A stretch of DNA of 64,000 nt from Acridotheres tristis. Its lineage: Eukaryota > Chordata > Aves > Passeriformes > Sturnidae. A program made the translations under genes and the position numbers. Every line of letters starts with the position of its first letter. Position 1 is the stretch's first letter. The notes below the pieces were generated by a model. That model was not told the origin of the DNA and searched no databases. It saw only the letters and a program-made list of their open reading frames with translations. Shown here piece by piece: positions 53,239 to 64,000 of the stretch. The stretch is from NCBI GenBank assembly GCA_037013685.1, contig JAQOXP010000051.1, forward strand, positions 248,001 to 312,000, written 5' to 3'.

Positions 53239-54650
53239 GTGAGTGACCCCCCAAAATTGCCCAAAATCGCCGGTTTTAGCCCCAAAATCGCCGATTTTTG
53301 GTCCCGAAATTGGGATTTTTTTAATTTTTTTAGCCCCAAAATCGCGGGTTTTGGGTCCGAAAATTCCGATTTTTTTAGCCCCAAAATCGCGGTTTTTTAG
53401 TCCGAAAATTGTGAATTTTTGGTCCGAAAATCGCGATTTTTTGGTCCGAAAATTACGATTTTTTGGTCCGAAAATTCTGAATTTTTTAGCCCCAAAATCG
53501 CGATTTTTTAGTCCGAAAATTGCGAATTTTTGGTCCGAAAATTGTGAATTTTTTAGCCCCAAAATCGCGGGTTTTGGGTCCGAAAATTCCGATTTTTTTA
53601 GCCCCAAAATCGCGGTTTTTAGACTGAAAATTGAGATTTTTTTAGACCGAAAATTGTGAATTTTTGGTCCGGAAATTGCGATTTTTTTAGCCCCAAAATC
53701 GCGGTTTTTTAGTCTGAAAATTCACATTTTTTAGACTGAAAATTCTGATTTTTTTTGGTCCGAAAATTACGATTTTTTGGTCCGAAAATTCTGAATTTTT
53801 TAGCCCCAAAATCGCGATTTTTTAGTCCGAAAATTGTGATTTTTTAGTCTGAAAATTCTGATTTTTTTTGTCCGAAAATTGTGAATTTTTGCCCGAAAAT
53901 TGTGAATTTTTGGTCCGAAAATTAAGATTTTTTTTGTCCGAAAATTCTGAATTTTTTAGTCCGAAAATTACGATTTTTTAGTCCGAAAATTCTGATTTTT
54001 TTAGCCCCAAAATCGCGATTTTTTAGTCCGAAAATTGCGATTTTTTTTGTCGGAAAATTGCGATTTTTTAAACCCCAAAATCGCGGTTTTTTAGTCCGAA
54101 AATTGAGATTTTTTAGACTGAAATTTGCGATTTTTGGTCCTAAAATTGCGAATTTTTGTCCGAAAATTGTGAATTTTTTGGTCCGAAAATTCGGATTTTT
54201 TTAGCCCCAAAATTGCGATTTTTTAGTCCAAAAATTCTGATTTTTTTAGTCCGAAAATTGCTATTTTTTACACCGGAAATTGCGAATTTTTGGTCCTAAA
54301 ATTGAGATTTTTTTTAGTTCGAAAATTCCGAATTTTTAGTCTGAAAATTCCGATTTTTTTAGTCCTAAAATTAAGATTTTTTTTCGGTCCGAAAATTGCG
54401 ATTTTTCGGTTTGAAAAATGTGATTTTTAGTCCAAAAATCGCGATTTTTTTTTGTCCGAAAATTGAGATTTTTTTAATACGAAAATTCTGATTTTTAGTC
54501 CCAAAATTGTGAATTTTTTAAGTCAGAAAATTGCGATTTTTTGGTCCCAAAATTCCGATTTTTTTAGTTTGAAAAATGCGATTTTTTAGTCCGAAAATTG
54601 TGATTTTTTTTTTTTACTTAAAATTGCGATTTTTTGGGGGTAAAAAAATC
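53239..54650. repeat. J-C intron: GTCCGAAAATTGCGATTTTT repeats
   Basis: Units of about 28-36 bp alternating CCGAAAATTGCGATTTTTT and AGCCCCAAAATCGC. AAAATCGC and GCGATTTT are complementary, so hairpins are possible throughout. No gene. Confidence 0.85.
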
Positions 54651-54734
54651 AATTTTAGGGTTTTTTTTTTTGGAGGGGATTTTTGGTTAAAATTTGATTT
54701 TTTTTTAGGTTTTTTAAAAGGTGAGTTTGGGGTG

Positions 54735-55375
54735 AAATGGGGAGGAATCGGTTAAAAATGAGAAAAAATGAGAAAAAAAGAGAAAAAAATGAGAAAAAAT
54801 GAGAAAAATTGAGAAAAAATGAGAAAAAAATGAGAAAAAATGAGAAAAAAATGAGAAAAAAAGAGAAAAAAATGAGAAAAAATGAGAAAAATTGAGAAAA
54901 ATGAGAAAAAATTGAGAAAAATGGAAAAAAAGAGAAAAAATGAGAAAAAATGGGGAAAAAAGAGAATAAAATTGAGAAAAAAATTAGAAATAAAATGAAA
55001 AAAATGAATTAAAAAAGATGAAAAAATTGAGAAAAAAATGGGGAAAAAAATAGAAATAAAATGAAAAAAAAATGAAAAAAAAAAGATTAAAAAATGAGAA
55101 AAAAATGGAGAAAAAATTAGAAGTAAAAATTTTAAAAATGAGGAAAAAATTGAGAAATAAAATGAAAAAAAATTGGGAAAAAATTGAGAAAAAAATTGAG
55201 AAAAAATGAGAAAAAATTGTGAAAAATGAGGAAAAAATTGAGAAAAAAATGAGAAAAAAAAGAGAAATAAAATGAAAGAAATGAGAAAAAAATGAGAAAA
55301 AATTTGAGAAAAAAATGGAGAAAAAATTTGAGAAAAAAAAGAGAAAAATGGAAAATAAAGAAAAGAAATGAAATT
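54735..55375. repeat. J-C intron: GAGAAAAAAT repeats
   Basis: Purine-only GAGAAAAAATGAGAAAAA tract of about 640 bp. Open frames on the minus strand are artefacts. Confidence 0.9.
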
Positions 55376-56000
55376 CAATCGATTAAACCGAAATCAAAGA
55401 AATGAAATTAAAATAAATCAATTTAATCAAATTAAATTAATATGATCGAATCAAATTAATTGAATTAAATTAAATTATGTGGCAAAAAAATCAATTTCTA
55501 TGAAACTAAATTGAATTAAATCCAATAAAATTCCATTAAATGAAATCAAAATTAAATGAAATACAATTAAATTAAATTAAAATAAATTAAATTGAATTGA
55601 ATTAAAATGAATCAAGTGAATTGAATTGAATTGAATTAAATTAAATTCAATTAAATTGAACTAAATTGAATTAAATGGAATTAAATGGAATTAAATTGAA
55701 TTGAATTAAATTGAATTAAATTGAACTAAATTAAATTGAATTAAATTAAATTAAATTGAAGGATTCCAATAAAATGAAAAACACAAATAAAAATGGAAAT
55801 AAATTTTAAAAATCGATTGAAAATCGATTAAAAATCAATTAAAAGCCGATTAAAAAAATCAACCCCAAACCTTTTTTTCCCTGTTTTTTTAAAAAAATTA
55901 ATTAATTAATTTAATTACAACGAAATAAAAAGTAATTAAATTGATTTAAAATTAATTTAATTAAATTTTTTAATTAAAAAAAAATCGAATTGAACCAAAA
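55376..56000. repeat. J-C intron: AATTAAATTGAATT repeats
   Basis: Short AT-only repeats AAATTGAATTAAATT; no gene. Confidence 0.8.
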
Positions 56001-56410
56001 AGGGGAAATTTGGCCCCAAAACGGTTTCGGTTTCGAAAAAAACAACAAAAAAAAAAAAAAGGAGAAGTGGAAAAATTATTTTTAAATTTTTATTTTTTTT
56101 TTTTGGGGTGGAATTTCCCCTTTTTTGGGTCAAAACAACACCTGGGGCGGGGGAAAAAAAAAAAAAAAATAAAAATTTGAATTTTGGGGAGGAAAAATAA
56201 AATTTGTTTGAAGGGGGGGGAGGAAAAAAAATTTGAATTTTTTGGTTTAAACGTGAAAAATTCGATTTTTTAAGGGAAAAAAAATTTCAATTTTTCCGTT
56301 TAAAAACGTGAAAATTTTTTTAACAGAAAAATTCGATTTTTTGGGGGGGGAGAAAAAAATTGAATTTTTGGCGTCGAAAATTTTTTATTTTTTCCCCCCT
56401 CAACGTTTTT
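56001..56410. other. J-C intron: A-rich and G-run sequence
   Basis: Poly-A, poly-T and GGGGGGAGGAAAAAAA runs, no repeats of fixed unit. No gene or recognisable enhancer. Confidence 0.5.
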
Positions 56411-58083
56411 ATTTAATGGGGATTCATCGGTTTTAATCAGTTTTAATTTGTTTTAATCGTTTTTAATTGCTTTTGATTTTTTTAAAATTGGTTTTAATTA
56501 GTTATAATTTATTTTAATCGTGTTTTAATCGCTTTTAATTTTTTAAAAATTACTTTTAATTGCTTTTATTTGACTTTTAACGGCTTTTAATTGGCCTTAA
56601 TTTATTTTAATTTAATTTTAATTATTTTTTTTTTATTTTTAATTTTTAACGGGTTTTAATCGGAGTTGGAAGCGATTTTAATTTAATTTGAGCCGGGTTT
56701 AATTGATTTAATTCTTTAATTAACTCTGATTGAATTTTAATTTGTTTTAAATTTAATTTTAATTTTAATCGGCTTTAATTGATTCTGATTGAATTTCAAT
56801 TGATTTCAATTTATTTTGATTGGGTTTAATTTAATTTTAAATTATTTTAATTGGTTTAAAAGGGGATTTAATTGAATTTAATCCGGTTTAATTAAGTTTA
56901 ATTGCTTTAATCGAATTTAATTGAATTTTATTCGGTTTTTAATCGGTTTCATTTGATTTTAATTGGCTTTAATTCTGATTAATTTTTAATGGGATTAATT
57001 GATTTTTTAATCGGTTTTTAGTGATTTTTAATCCATTTTAATTGATTTGTCATCTATTTTAATTTAATTGATTTATTTTATTCGATTTCAATTGATTTTA
57101 ATCGGTTTCAGTTGCGCTTGAATTAATTTAATTTTAATTAATTTTAAATTGATTTTTTAATCGAATTTATTTTTATTTTCCCCTGGGGTTTAATTGATTT
57201 TTTATCGATTTTAATTGATTTTAAACGGATTTAATTGGTCTTTAATTACTTTGATCGATATTTATTAATTTTAACCGCATTTAATTGGTTTTAATCGGCT
57301 TTAATTAGTTTTCACAGTTTTTATTAGATTTTAATTGGTTGCTAATTAATTTTAATAGATTTCAGTGAGTCTTAATTAATTTCAATGGAATTTTAATCGA
57401 TTAATGGGGAAATATCCGCAATTAATGAATTTAATTGGATTTAATCATTAATTGGATTAATTAACCCGTTTTAATCCATTTAATTCCCTTTTTAATCCGA
57501 TTTATTAATTGAATTTAATCGAATTTCAATCGGTTTCATTGGGAATTAATTGGGATTTTATTTGATCGATTAATCATCGATTTTTATTGATTTCATTCCG
57601 TTTTAATTGGTTTTCATCCAATTAATTTCGATGTGACCGGTTTTAATTGGTTTTCATCTAATTAATTTGGATTTGAGCGGTTTTAATTGGTTTAAGCAGG
57701 TTATTAATGGCATTTATTAGGTTATTAATGGCATTTATTAGATGATTAATGGAATTTATTAGAGTCGAATTGGCTTAATCAGGCGTTAATGGCTTTAATT
57801 CGATCAGTTTTAATTGATAATTAATCAATTTGAACCCATCCTAATTGATTTCTGATCGATTTCAATTAATTAATTTCTGATGAAATCGACGATTGAGGGA
57901 TTTTTTTATTAGAATCTAATTATTTTTAATTGGTTAATTAATGGGAAATTAATGAGAGCGATTAATCATTATTAATTGGCAATAATTTTTTGGAGATTAA
58001 TATTAATTAATGGGATCATTAGGGACTAATAGCGGGAATTAATTGCCGTTAATGAGGGGAACGGATTGATGGGATGGGAATTT
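56411..58083. repeat. J-C intron: TTTTAATTGATTTTAAT repeats
   Basis: Degenerate T/A-rich array with TTTTAATCGG and TTTTAATTGG units, running into ATTAATGGGA. No gene. Confidence 0.8.
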
Positions 58084-59590
58084 GGTTTATACTGGTTTAT
58101 ACTGGTTTATACTGGGTTATACTGGTTTGAACTGGTTTGAACTGGTTTATACTGGTTTATACTGGTTTATACTGGTTTATACTGGTTTATACTGGGTTAT
58201 ACTGGTTTGAACTGGTTTGAACTGGTTTATACTGGTTTATACTGGTTTATACTGGGTTATACTGGTTTGAACTGGTTTGAACTGGTTTAGACCGGTTTAT
58301 ACTGGGTCATACTGGTTTATTCTGGTTTAAACTGGTTTGAACTGGTTTATACTGGTTTGGACTGGGCTGTACTGGAAAAGCTGGGGCTGGGACTGGTCTA
58401 AACTGGTTTGAACTGGGAATGCAGGTTTGGACTGGTCCGGACTGGTTTTGGACTGGTTTGAACCGGTCCATACTGGTCCGGACTGGTCCGGACTGGTTTA
58501 TACTGGTTTGGACTGGAAAAGCTGGGGCTGGGACTGGTCTAAACTGGTTTGAACTGGGAATGCTGGTCCGGACTGGTCTGGACTGGGCTGTACTGGTTTA
58601 TACTGGGCTGGACTGAGCTCTACTGGTCTGTACTGGTCCATACTGGGCTGTACTGGTTTGGACTGGTCTGTACTGGAAGAGCTGGGGCTGGGACCAGTCC
58701 CTACTGGTTTGGACTGGTCTGGACTGGTCCGTACTGGTTTATACTGGGCTGGACTGGTAAAGCTGGGGCTGGGACTGGTCTAAACTGGTTTGAACTGGGA
58801 ATGCTGGGCTGGGACTGGTCCGTACTGGACTGGTTTGGACTGGTCCGTACTGGTTTATACTGGTTTGGACTGGTCTAGACTGGGAATGCTGGGCTGGGAC
58901 TGGTCTGGACTGGTCCTTACTGGTCCGTACTGGGCTCTACTGGTTTGTACTGGAAGAGCTGGGGCTGGGACCGGTCCGTACTGGTTTGGACTGGTTTGGA
59001 CTGGTCTGTACTGGTTTATACTGGTTTGGACTGGTCTGTACTGGTCTGGACCGGTCTGTACTGGTTTATACTGGGCTGGACTGGAAGAGCTGGGGCTGGG
59101 ACTGGTCTAAACTGGTTTGAACTGGGAATGCCGGGCTGGGACCAGTCCGGACTGGTTTGGACTGGTCCGTACTGGGCTCTACTGGTTTGTACTGGAAGAG
59201 CCGGAGCTGGGACCGGTCTGGACTGGTCCGTACTGGTTTATACTGGGCTGGGCTGGAAAAGCTGAGGCTGGGACTGGTCTAAACTGGTTTGAACTGGGAA
59301 TGCTGGGCTGGACTGGTCCGAACTGGATTGGACTGGTCTGGACTGGTTTGGACTGAGCTCTACTGGTCTGTACTGGTCTGTACTGGTCTGTACTGGTCTG
59401 TACTGGTCTGTACTGGAAGAGCTGGGGCTGGGACTGGTCCGTACTGGTCTGGACTGGTTTGGACTGGTCTGGACTGGTCTGGACTGGTTTGGACTGGTCT
59501 GGACTGGTCTGGACTGGTTTGGACTGGAAGAGCTGGGGCTGGGACTGGTCTGGACTGGTTTATACTGGTCCATACTGGTGTGTACAGGTG
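58084..59590 (+). repeat. Candidate mu switch region (S-mu)
   Basis: Tandem ACTGGTTT and ACTGGTCTGG units organised in longer blocks of about 100-150 bp marked by AGCTGGGGCTGGGACTGG. AGCTGGGG appears at about 9 places (near 58380, 58517, 58680, 58760, 58957, 59088, 59418 and 59530), the AGCT/GGGCT style of vertebrate switch repeats. The + (non-template) strand is G-rich, and the array ends 590 bp before CH1, where a switch region belongs. Assignment by position and composition only. Confidence 0.6.
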
Positions 59591-59599
59591 AGTGCTGGG

Positions 59600-60010
59600 C
59601 CACCATTTTGTTCAAATTCCGCCATCTTGTTCAAAATTCCTCCAATTCCCGTCAAAATTCCTCCATTTTGGTCCAAATTCCGCCATTTTGTTTAAATTCC
59701 GCCATTTTGGTCCAAATTCCGCCATTTTGTTACAATTCCACCATTGTGTCAATTCCACCATTTTGTTCAAATTCCTCCATTTTCTTTAAATTCCGCCATT
59801 TTGTCAATCCCGCCATTTTGTCAATCCCGCCATTTTGTCAATCCGGCCATTTTGTTCCAATCCCGCCATTTTGTTCCAATTCCGCCATTTTGTCAATCCC
59901 GCCATTTTGTTCCAATCCCGCCATTTTGTTCCAATCCCGCCATTTTGTTCCAATCCCGCCATTTTGTTCCAATCCCGCCATTTTGTTCCAACTCCGCCAT
60001 TTTGGTCGAG
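59600..60010. promoter_or_regulatory. YY1-like motif array 5' of CH1
   Basis: About 14 exact CCGCCATTTTG, spaced mostly 16-20 bp, plus near-matches such as CCACCATTTTG and CCTCCATTTTG. The YY1 consensus CAAAATGGCGGC read in reverse is GCCGCCATTTTG. Binding is inferred from the motif alone. Confidence 0.5.
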
Positions 60011-60019
60011 ACCTCTCCC

Positions 60020-60140
60020 ATTCCCTCCAGATTTCCGCCAAATTTTCGCCGATTTTCGCCAAATTTTCGCCGATTTTCGCCAAATTTTCACCGATTTTCG
60101 CCAAATTTTCACCGATTTCCGCCAAATTTTCACCGGATTT
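60020..60140. repeat. ATTTTCGCCGATTTTCGCCA repeat before the CH1 acceptor
   Basis: About six 19-20-bp units AAATTTTCGCCGATTTTCGC, with CACC variants, directly upstream of the pyrimidine tract of CH1. Confidence 0.85.
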
Positions 60141-60179
60141 TCACCGAACCTCCTCCTTTTCTCCTCTCCCTCCCCGCAG

Positions 60180-60488
60180 ACCGACCCGGCACCCCCAACG
60201 TTTTCCCCCTGTCCCCTTGCGGCGCGGCCTCCAGGTTCTCGGTGGGCTGCGCCGTGCTGGGCTCGCTGCCGGGCCCGGTGGGTTTCACGTGGACCGACCA
60301 CCAGAACCGGAGCCTGCCCGAGGGGGCGGCCGTGGCCTCGTTCCCGCCGGTGCCCTGGCGGCGTTCCGGAACTTTCCTGGTGGTCTCCAGGCTGGGGATG
60401 GAGTTGGAGGAGGGGAAATCGAGGCAGCCGTTCTGGTGCCGCGCCGAGCAGCCCAGGGGAGGCAGCAGCGTCCAGGTGTCCAACCCAG
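60180..60488 (+). CDS. IGHM: Immunoglobulin mu heavy chain constant domain 1 (CH1) exon
   Basis: Acceptor CCCCGCAG ends at 60179, donor GTGAGT begins at 60489; 309 bp, phase 1 at both ends, matching the single base left by JH. Begins (G)DRPGTPNVFPLSPCG, the typical start of an Ig CH1 domain. Ig-fold landmarks: Cys in SVGCAVLGSLPG (B strand), Trp in GFTWTDHQ (C strand), Cys in FWCRAEQP (F strand). The extra Cys in SPCG could bond the light chain. One NRS glycosylation sequon. Assignment to mu rests on being the first constant exon 3' of JH and a candidate switch region. Confidence 0.94.
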
Positions 60489-61930
60489 GTGAGTGGCCCA
60501 AATAGCCCAAAAAAATTTCCCAAAAATAACCCCAAAAATAACCCCAAAAATGTCCACAAAAATGTCCCAAATATCCCCAAAAAAATAAAAAAAAAAAACC
60601 CAAAAAATCACAAAAATAACCCCAAAAATGTCCACAAAAACGTCCCAAATATCCCCAAAAAAATTCAAAAAAAACCCCCCAAAAATCACAAAAATAACCC
60701 CAAAAATGTCCCCCAAAATGGCCCAAATGTCCCCCCAAAAAATGGCCCAAATAGGCCCCAAAAATGGGCCAAATATCCCCCAAAAAATCCCCCAAAAAAT
60801 TCCAAAGAAAACCCCAAAAATCACAAAAATAACCCCAATAAATGTCCCCCAAAAATGACCCCGAAAGTGGCCCAAATGTCCCAAAAAAAAACCCCCAAAA
60901 TCACAAAAATAACCCCAAAAATGTCCCCCAAAAATGACCCCAAAAATGGCCCAAATGTCCCAAAAAAATTCCAAAAAAAACCCCAAAAATCACAAAAATA
61001 ACCCCAAAAATGTCCCCCAAAAATGACCCCAAAAATGGCCCAAATGTCCCAAAAAAATTCCAAAAAAAAACCCCAAAAATCACAAAAATAACCCCAAAAA
61101 TGTCCCCCAAAAATGACCCCAAAAGTGGCCCAAATGTCCCAAAAAAATTCCAAAAAAACCCCAAAAATCACAAAAATAACCCCAATAAATGTCCCCCCAA
61201 AATGACCCCGAAAGTGGCCCAAATGTCCCAAAAAAATTCCAAAAAAAAACCCCCAAAAATCACAAAAATAACCCCAAAAATGTCCCCCAAAAATGACCCC
61301 GAAAGTGGCCCAAATGTCCCCAAAAAATCCAAAAAAACCCCAAAAAATCACAAAAATAACCCCAAAAATGTCCCCCAAAAATGACCCCGAAAGTGGCCCA
61401 AATGTCCCCAAAAAAATTCCAAAAAAAACCCCCAAAAATCACAAAAATAACCCCAAAAATGTCCCCCCAAAAATGACCCCGAAAGTGGCCCAAATGTCCC
61501 AAAAAAATTCCAAAAAAAAACCCCCAAAAATCACAAAAATAACCCCAAAAATGTCCCCCAAAAATGACCCCGAAAGTGGCCCAAATGTCCCCAAAAAAAT
61601 TCCAAAAAAAAACCCCAAAAATCACAAAAATAACCCCAAAAATGTCCCCCAAAAATGACCCCAAAAATGGCCCAAATGTCCCCAAAAAAATCCAAAAAAA
61701 CCCCAAAAAATCACAAAAATAACCCCAAAAATGTCCCCCAAAAATGAGCCAAATATCCCAAAAAAATCCCAAAATAACCCAAAAATGTCCCCAAAAAATG
61801 TCCCCAAAAATGCCCAAAATGTCCCCAAAATAACCCAAAAATGGCCAAAAAAAGCCCCCCAAAAATGGCCCAAATGTCCCCAAAAAATTTCCCAAAAATG
61901 ACCCAAAAATGTCCCCCAAAAAATCCCCAA
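60489..61930. repeat. CH1-CH2 intron: about 90-bp tandem repeat
   Basis: Units AACCCCAAAAATGTCCCCCA, AAATGACCCCGAAAGTGGCC, CAAATGTCCC and AAAATTCCAAAAAAA plus an AATCACAAAAAT part, about 14 copies with changing length. Long open frames on both strands are artefacts. Confidence 0.9.
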
Positions 61931-61959
61931 AAATAACCCAAACCCCCATTTTTTAACCC

Positions 61960-63080
61960 AAACCCCCATTTTTTACCAAAATCCGCTTTTTTTAACCCAA
62001 AATCCCCCATTTTTTAACCCCAAACCCCATTTTTAACCCCAAATCCGCCATTTTTTCTCCCCCGAACCCCCATTTTTACCAAAATCCGCCATTTTTAACC
62101 CCAAACTCCCATTTTTACCAAAATCCGCCATTTTTATCCCCAAACCCCCCCTTTTTTTCCAAACCCCCATTTTAAACCCAAACCCCCATTTTCCTCCCAA
62201 ATCCGCCATTTTTAACCCCAAACTCCCATTTTTACCAAAATCCGCCATTTTTAACCCCCAACCCCCCATTTTTTAACCCCAAATCCGCCATTTTTAACCC
62301 CAAACTCCCCATTTTTACCAAAATCCGCCATTTTTAATCCCAAACCCCCCATTTTTTTACCAAAATCCGCCATTTTTAACCCCAAATCCGCCATTTTTCT
62401 CCCCAACCCCCCATTTTTAACCCCAAAATCCGCCATTTTTAACCCCAAACTCCCCAGTTTTTACCAAAATCCGCCATTTTTTCGCCTCCAAACCGCCATT
62501 TTTCCCCCAAATCCCCTTTTTTCTCCCCCAAATCCGCCATTTTTCTCCCCCAAACCCCCATTTTTAACCCCAAAATCCGCCATTTTTTCTCCCCCAAATC
62601 CGCCATTTTTTAACCCAAAATCCGCCATTTTTAATCCCCAAACCCCCTTTTTTTTACCAAAACCCCCATTTTTTAAACCCAAACCCCCCCATTTTCCCCC
62701 CAAATCCGCCATTTTTAACCCCAAACTCCCCATTTTTTTACCAAAATCCGCCATTTTTTCGCCTCCAAACCCCCATTTTTCCCCCAAATCCCCTTTTTTC
62801 TCCCCCAAATCCGCCATTTTTCTCCCCCAAACCCCCATTTTTAACCCAAAATCCGCCATTTTTATCCCCAAATCCGCCATTTTTTCTCCCCCAAACCCCC
62901 ATTTTTAACCCAAAATCCGCCATTTTTAACCCCCAAACCCCCATTTTTAACCCAAAATCCGCCATTTTTAACCCCCAAACCCCCCCATTTTCTCCCCAAA
63001 TCCGCCATTTTTAATCCCAACCCTCCCATTTTTTTACCAAAATCCGCCATTTTTAACCCCCAAACCCCCATTTTTTAACC
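61960..63080. promoter_or_regulatory. CH1-CH2 intron: CCGCCATTTTT array (YY1-like)
   Basis: About 25 copies of AATCCGCCATTTTT alternating with CCCCAAACCCCCATTTTTA. CCGCCATTTT is the YY1 core. It forms the last 1.1 kb before the CH2 acceptor. Confidence 0.45.
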
Positions 63081-63105
63081 AACCCCCCAATTTCTCCCCC
63101 GCCAG

Positions 63106-63426
63106 ACTACGCCCCCATGCCCCCCATGGCCGCCGTCCTCACCCTCCACCCGCCGGCCCGCGAGGATTTCCAGGGCCCTTACCGGAACTCCACCCTCCTG
63201 TGCCGCGTCCGCGGGCCCCGGCGCCCCTCCCCCATCCGCTGGCTCCGCAACGGCGCCGAGCTCCTCGACGGCTTCACGGCCGAGGCGCCGGCCCGGGAAG
63301 GTTCCGGTGCCTTCGTGGCCGGCAGCCGGCTGGTGGTGACCGAGGCCGAGTGGGAGCGCGGCGACGTCTTCACGTGCCAGGCCGACGAGGAGATCAGGAA
63401 CACCAGCAAGGCCATGGAGTGCGGAT
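63106..63426 (+). CDS. IGHM: Immunoglobulin mu heavy chain constant domain 2 (CH2) exon
   Basis: Acceptor CCGCCAG ends at 63105, donor GTGAGC starts at 63427; 321 bp. Frame joins CH1 as (G)DYAPMPPMAAVLTLHPPAR. Landmarks: Cys in STLLCRVRG, Trp in PIRWLRNGAE, Cys in DVFTCQADE, and a C-terminal Cys in AMECG, placed where mu CH2 makes an inter-heavy-chain bond. Sequons NST and NTS predict two N-glycans. A full Ig domain instead of a short hinge fits a four-domain mu chain; VLTLHPPAREDF and RNSTLLC are typical of bird mu CH2 as I recall the family. Confidence 0.93.
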
Positions 63427-63439
63427 GTGAGCCGTGGGA

Positions 63440-64000
63440 GGGGATTTGGGTGGGAAACGTGGGGTTGGTGGGGGTTGGGTTGAGTTGGGTTGGGTTGGGT
63501 TGGGTTGGATTTGTTGGGTTGGGTTGGGTTGGATTTGGGTTGGGTTGGGTTGGGTTGGGTTGGGTTGGGTTGGGTTGGATTTGTTGGGTTGGGTTGGGTT
63601 GAGTTGGGTTGAGTTGGATTTGTTGGGTTGGGTTGGGCTGGGTTGGATTTGTTGGGTTGGGTTGGGTTGAGTTGGGTTGAGTTGGGTTGGATTTGTTGGG
63701 TTGGGTTGGATTGAGTTGGATTTGTTGGGTTGGGTTAAGTTGGGTTGGGTTGGGTTGAGTTGGGTTGGGTTGGGTTGGTTTGGATTTGTTGGGTTGAGTT
63801 GGGTTGGGTTGAGTTTGGTTGGGTTGGGTTTGATTGAGTTGAGTTGGGTTGGGTTGGGTTGGGTTGGGTTGGGGTGAGTTGGATGGAAGAGGAAGAGGGG
63901 ATTTGCTTGGGTTGAGTTGAATTTGATTGGGTTGGATTTGTTGGGTTGGGTTGGGTTGACTTAGGTTGGGTTGAGTTGGTTTAAGTTGGGTTGGGTTGGG
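63440..64000. repeat. CH2-CH3 intron: GGTTG pentanucleotide array
   Basis: Tandem GGGTTGGGTTGA with GGATTTGTTGGG blocks, running off the right edge. Same unit as 44945-46388, including one GGAAGAGGAAGAGGGG insert near 63885. CH3 is not reached. Confidence 0.9.

Noticed and set aside
54752..55378. 208-codon minus-strand Phe/Ser-rich open frame
   Set aside because: Translation of the GAGAAAAAAT repeat.
60500..61950. Long Lys/Asn/Pro-rich (+) and Gly/Phe-rich (-) open frames
   Set aside because: Translation of the repeat in the CH1-CH2 intron; frames end when the unit length changes.
63440..64000. Telomere-like repeat
   Set aside because: The unit is GGTTG/GGGTTGGGTTGA, not TTAGGG, and lies inside the mu intron.

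Overview
The window is a bird-type immunoglobulin heavy-chain (IgH) locus read V to D to J to C on the + strand. It holds about 45 VH pseudogenes (1-40033), one apparently functional VH with a 23-bp recombination signal (44420-44904), one candidate D (48019-48108), one JH (53148-53238), a candidate switch region (58084-59590) and the first two exons of the mu constant region (60180-60488 and 63106-63426). CH3, CH4 and the membrane or secreted exons lie beyond the right edge. A single rearrangeable VH backed by many VH pseudogenes without recombination signals (RSS), each already fused to D-like codons, matches the plan described in chicken, where pseudogenes donate sequence to the one rearranged VH by gene conversion. 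I infer an avian genome; the species cannot be named from sequence alone.

Pseudogene array (psV1-psV45, numbered left to right). Complete segments alternate strictly in orientation. Four structural classes recur. Class A has a leader exon ([19 protein letters not shown]), a leader intron of about 90 bp and a V exon. Class B has no leader; the V exon follows the motif GTGAAGATTTGGGGCTGGGA directly. Class A' keeps only the 3' end of the leader intron. Class A'' has the leader replaced by a 300-bp GC-rich island. Head-to-head pairs are one A plus one B sharing a spacer of about 230 bp. Tail-to-tail pairs share a G/C-rich 3' flank and have been copied around the array as inverted modules. None shows a heptamer/nonamer after the FR3 cysteine; instead each runs on into D-like codons and often a J-like stub such as IDDFG.

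Four AT-rich boundary blocks (about 11.9-13.9, 23.06-25.0, 28.1-30.7 and 34.8-37.4 kb) and a related fifth stretch (40.03-41.7 kb) interrupt the array. They carry a 37-bp minisatellite, degenerate V fragments and, in three of them, a small conserved island with E-boxes. Two of them belong to a near-identical 6.69-kb tandem duplication.

From 44.9 kb to the right edge almost everything between exons is low-complexity tandem repeat. Two places stand out: a ladder of about ten copies of the JH 5' RSS without J coding sequence (51.5-53.0 kb), and two arrays of CCGCCATTTT, the core of the YY1 consensus, on either side of CH1 (59.6-60.0 and 62.0-63.1 kb).

How the parts would work together (known biology of the family plus inference): RAG joins D to JH and then VH to DJ under the 12/23 rule (V 23, D 12/12, J 23, as seen here). 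The pseudogenes then diversify the joined VH by AID-dependent gene conversion, and the transcript is spliced from the JH donor to CH1.
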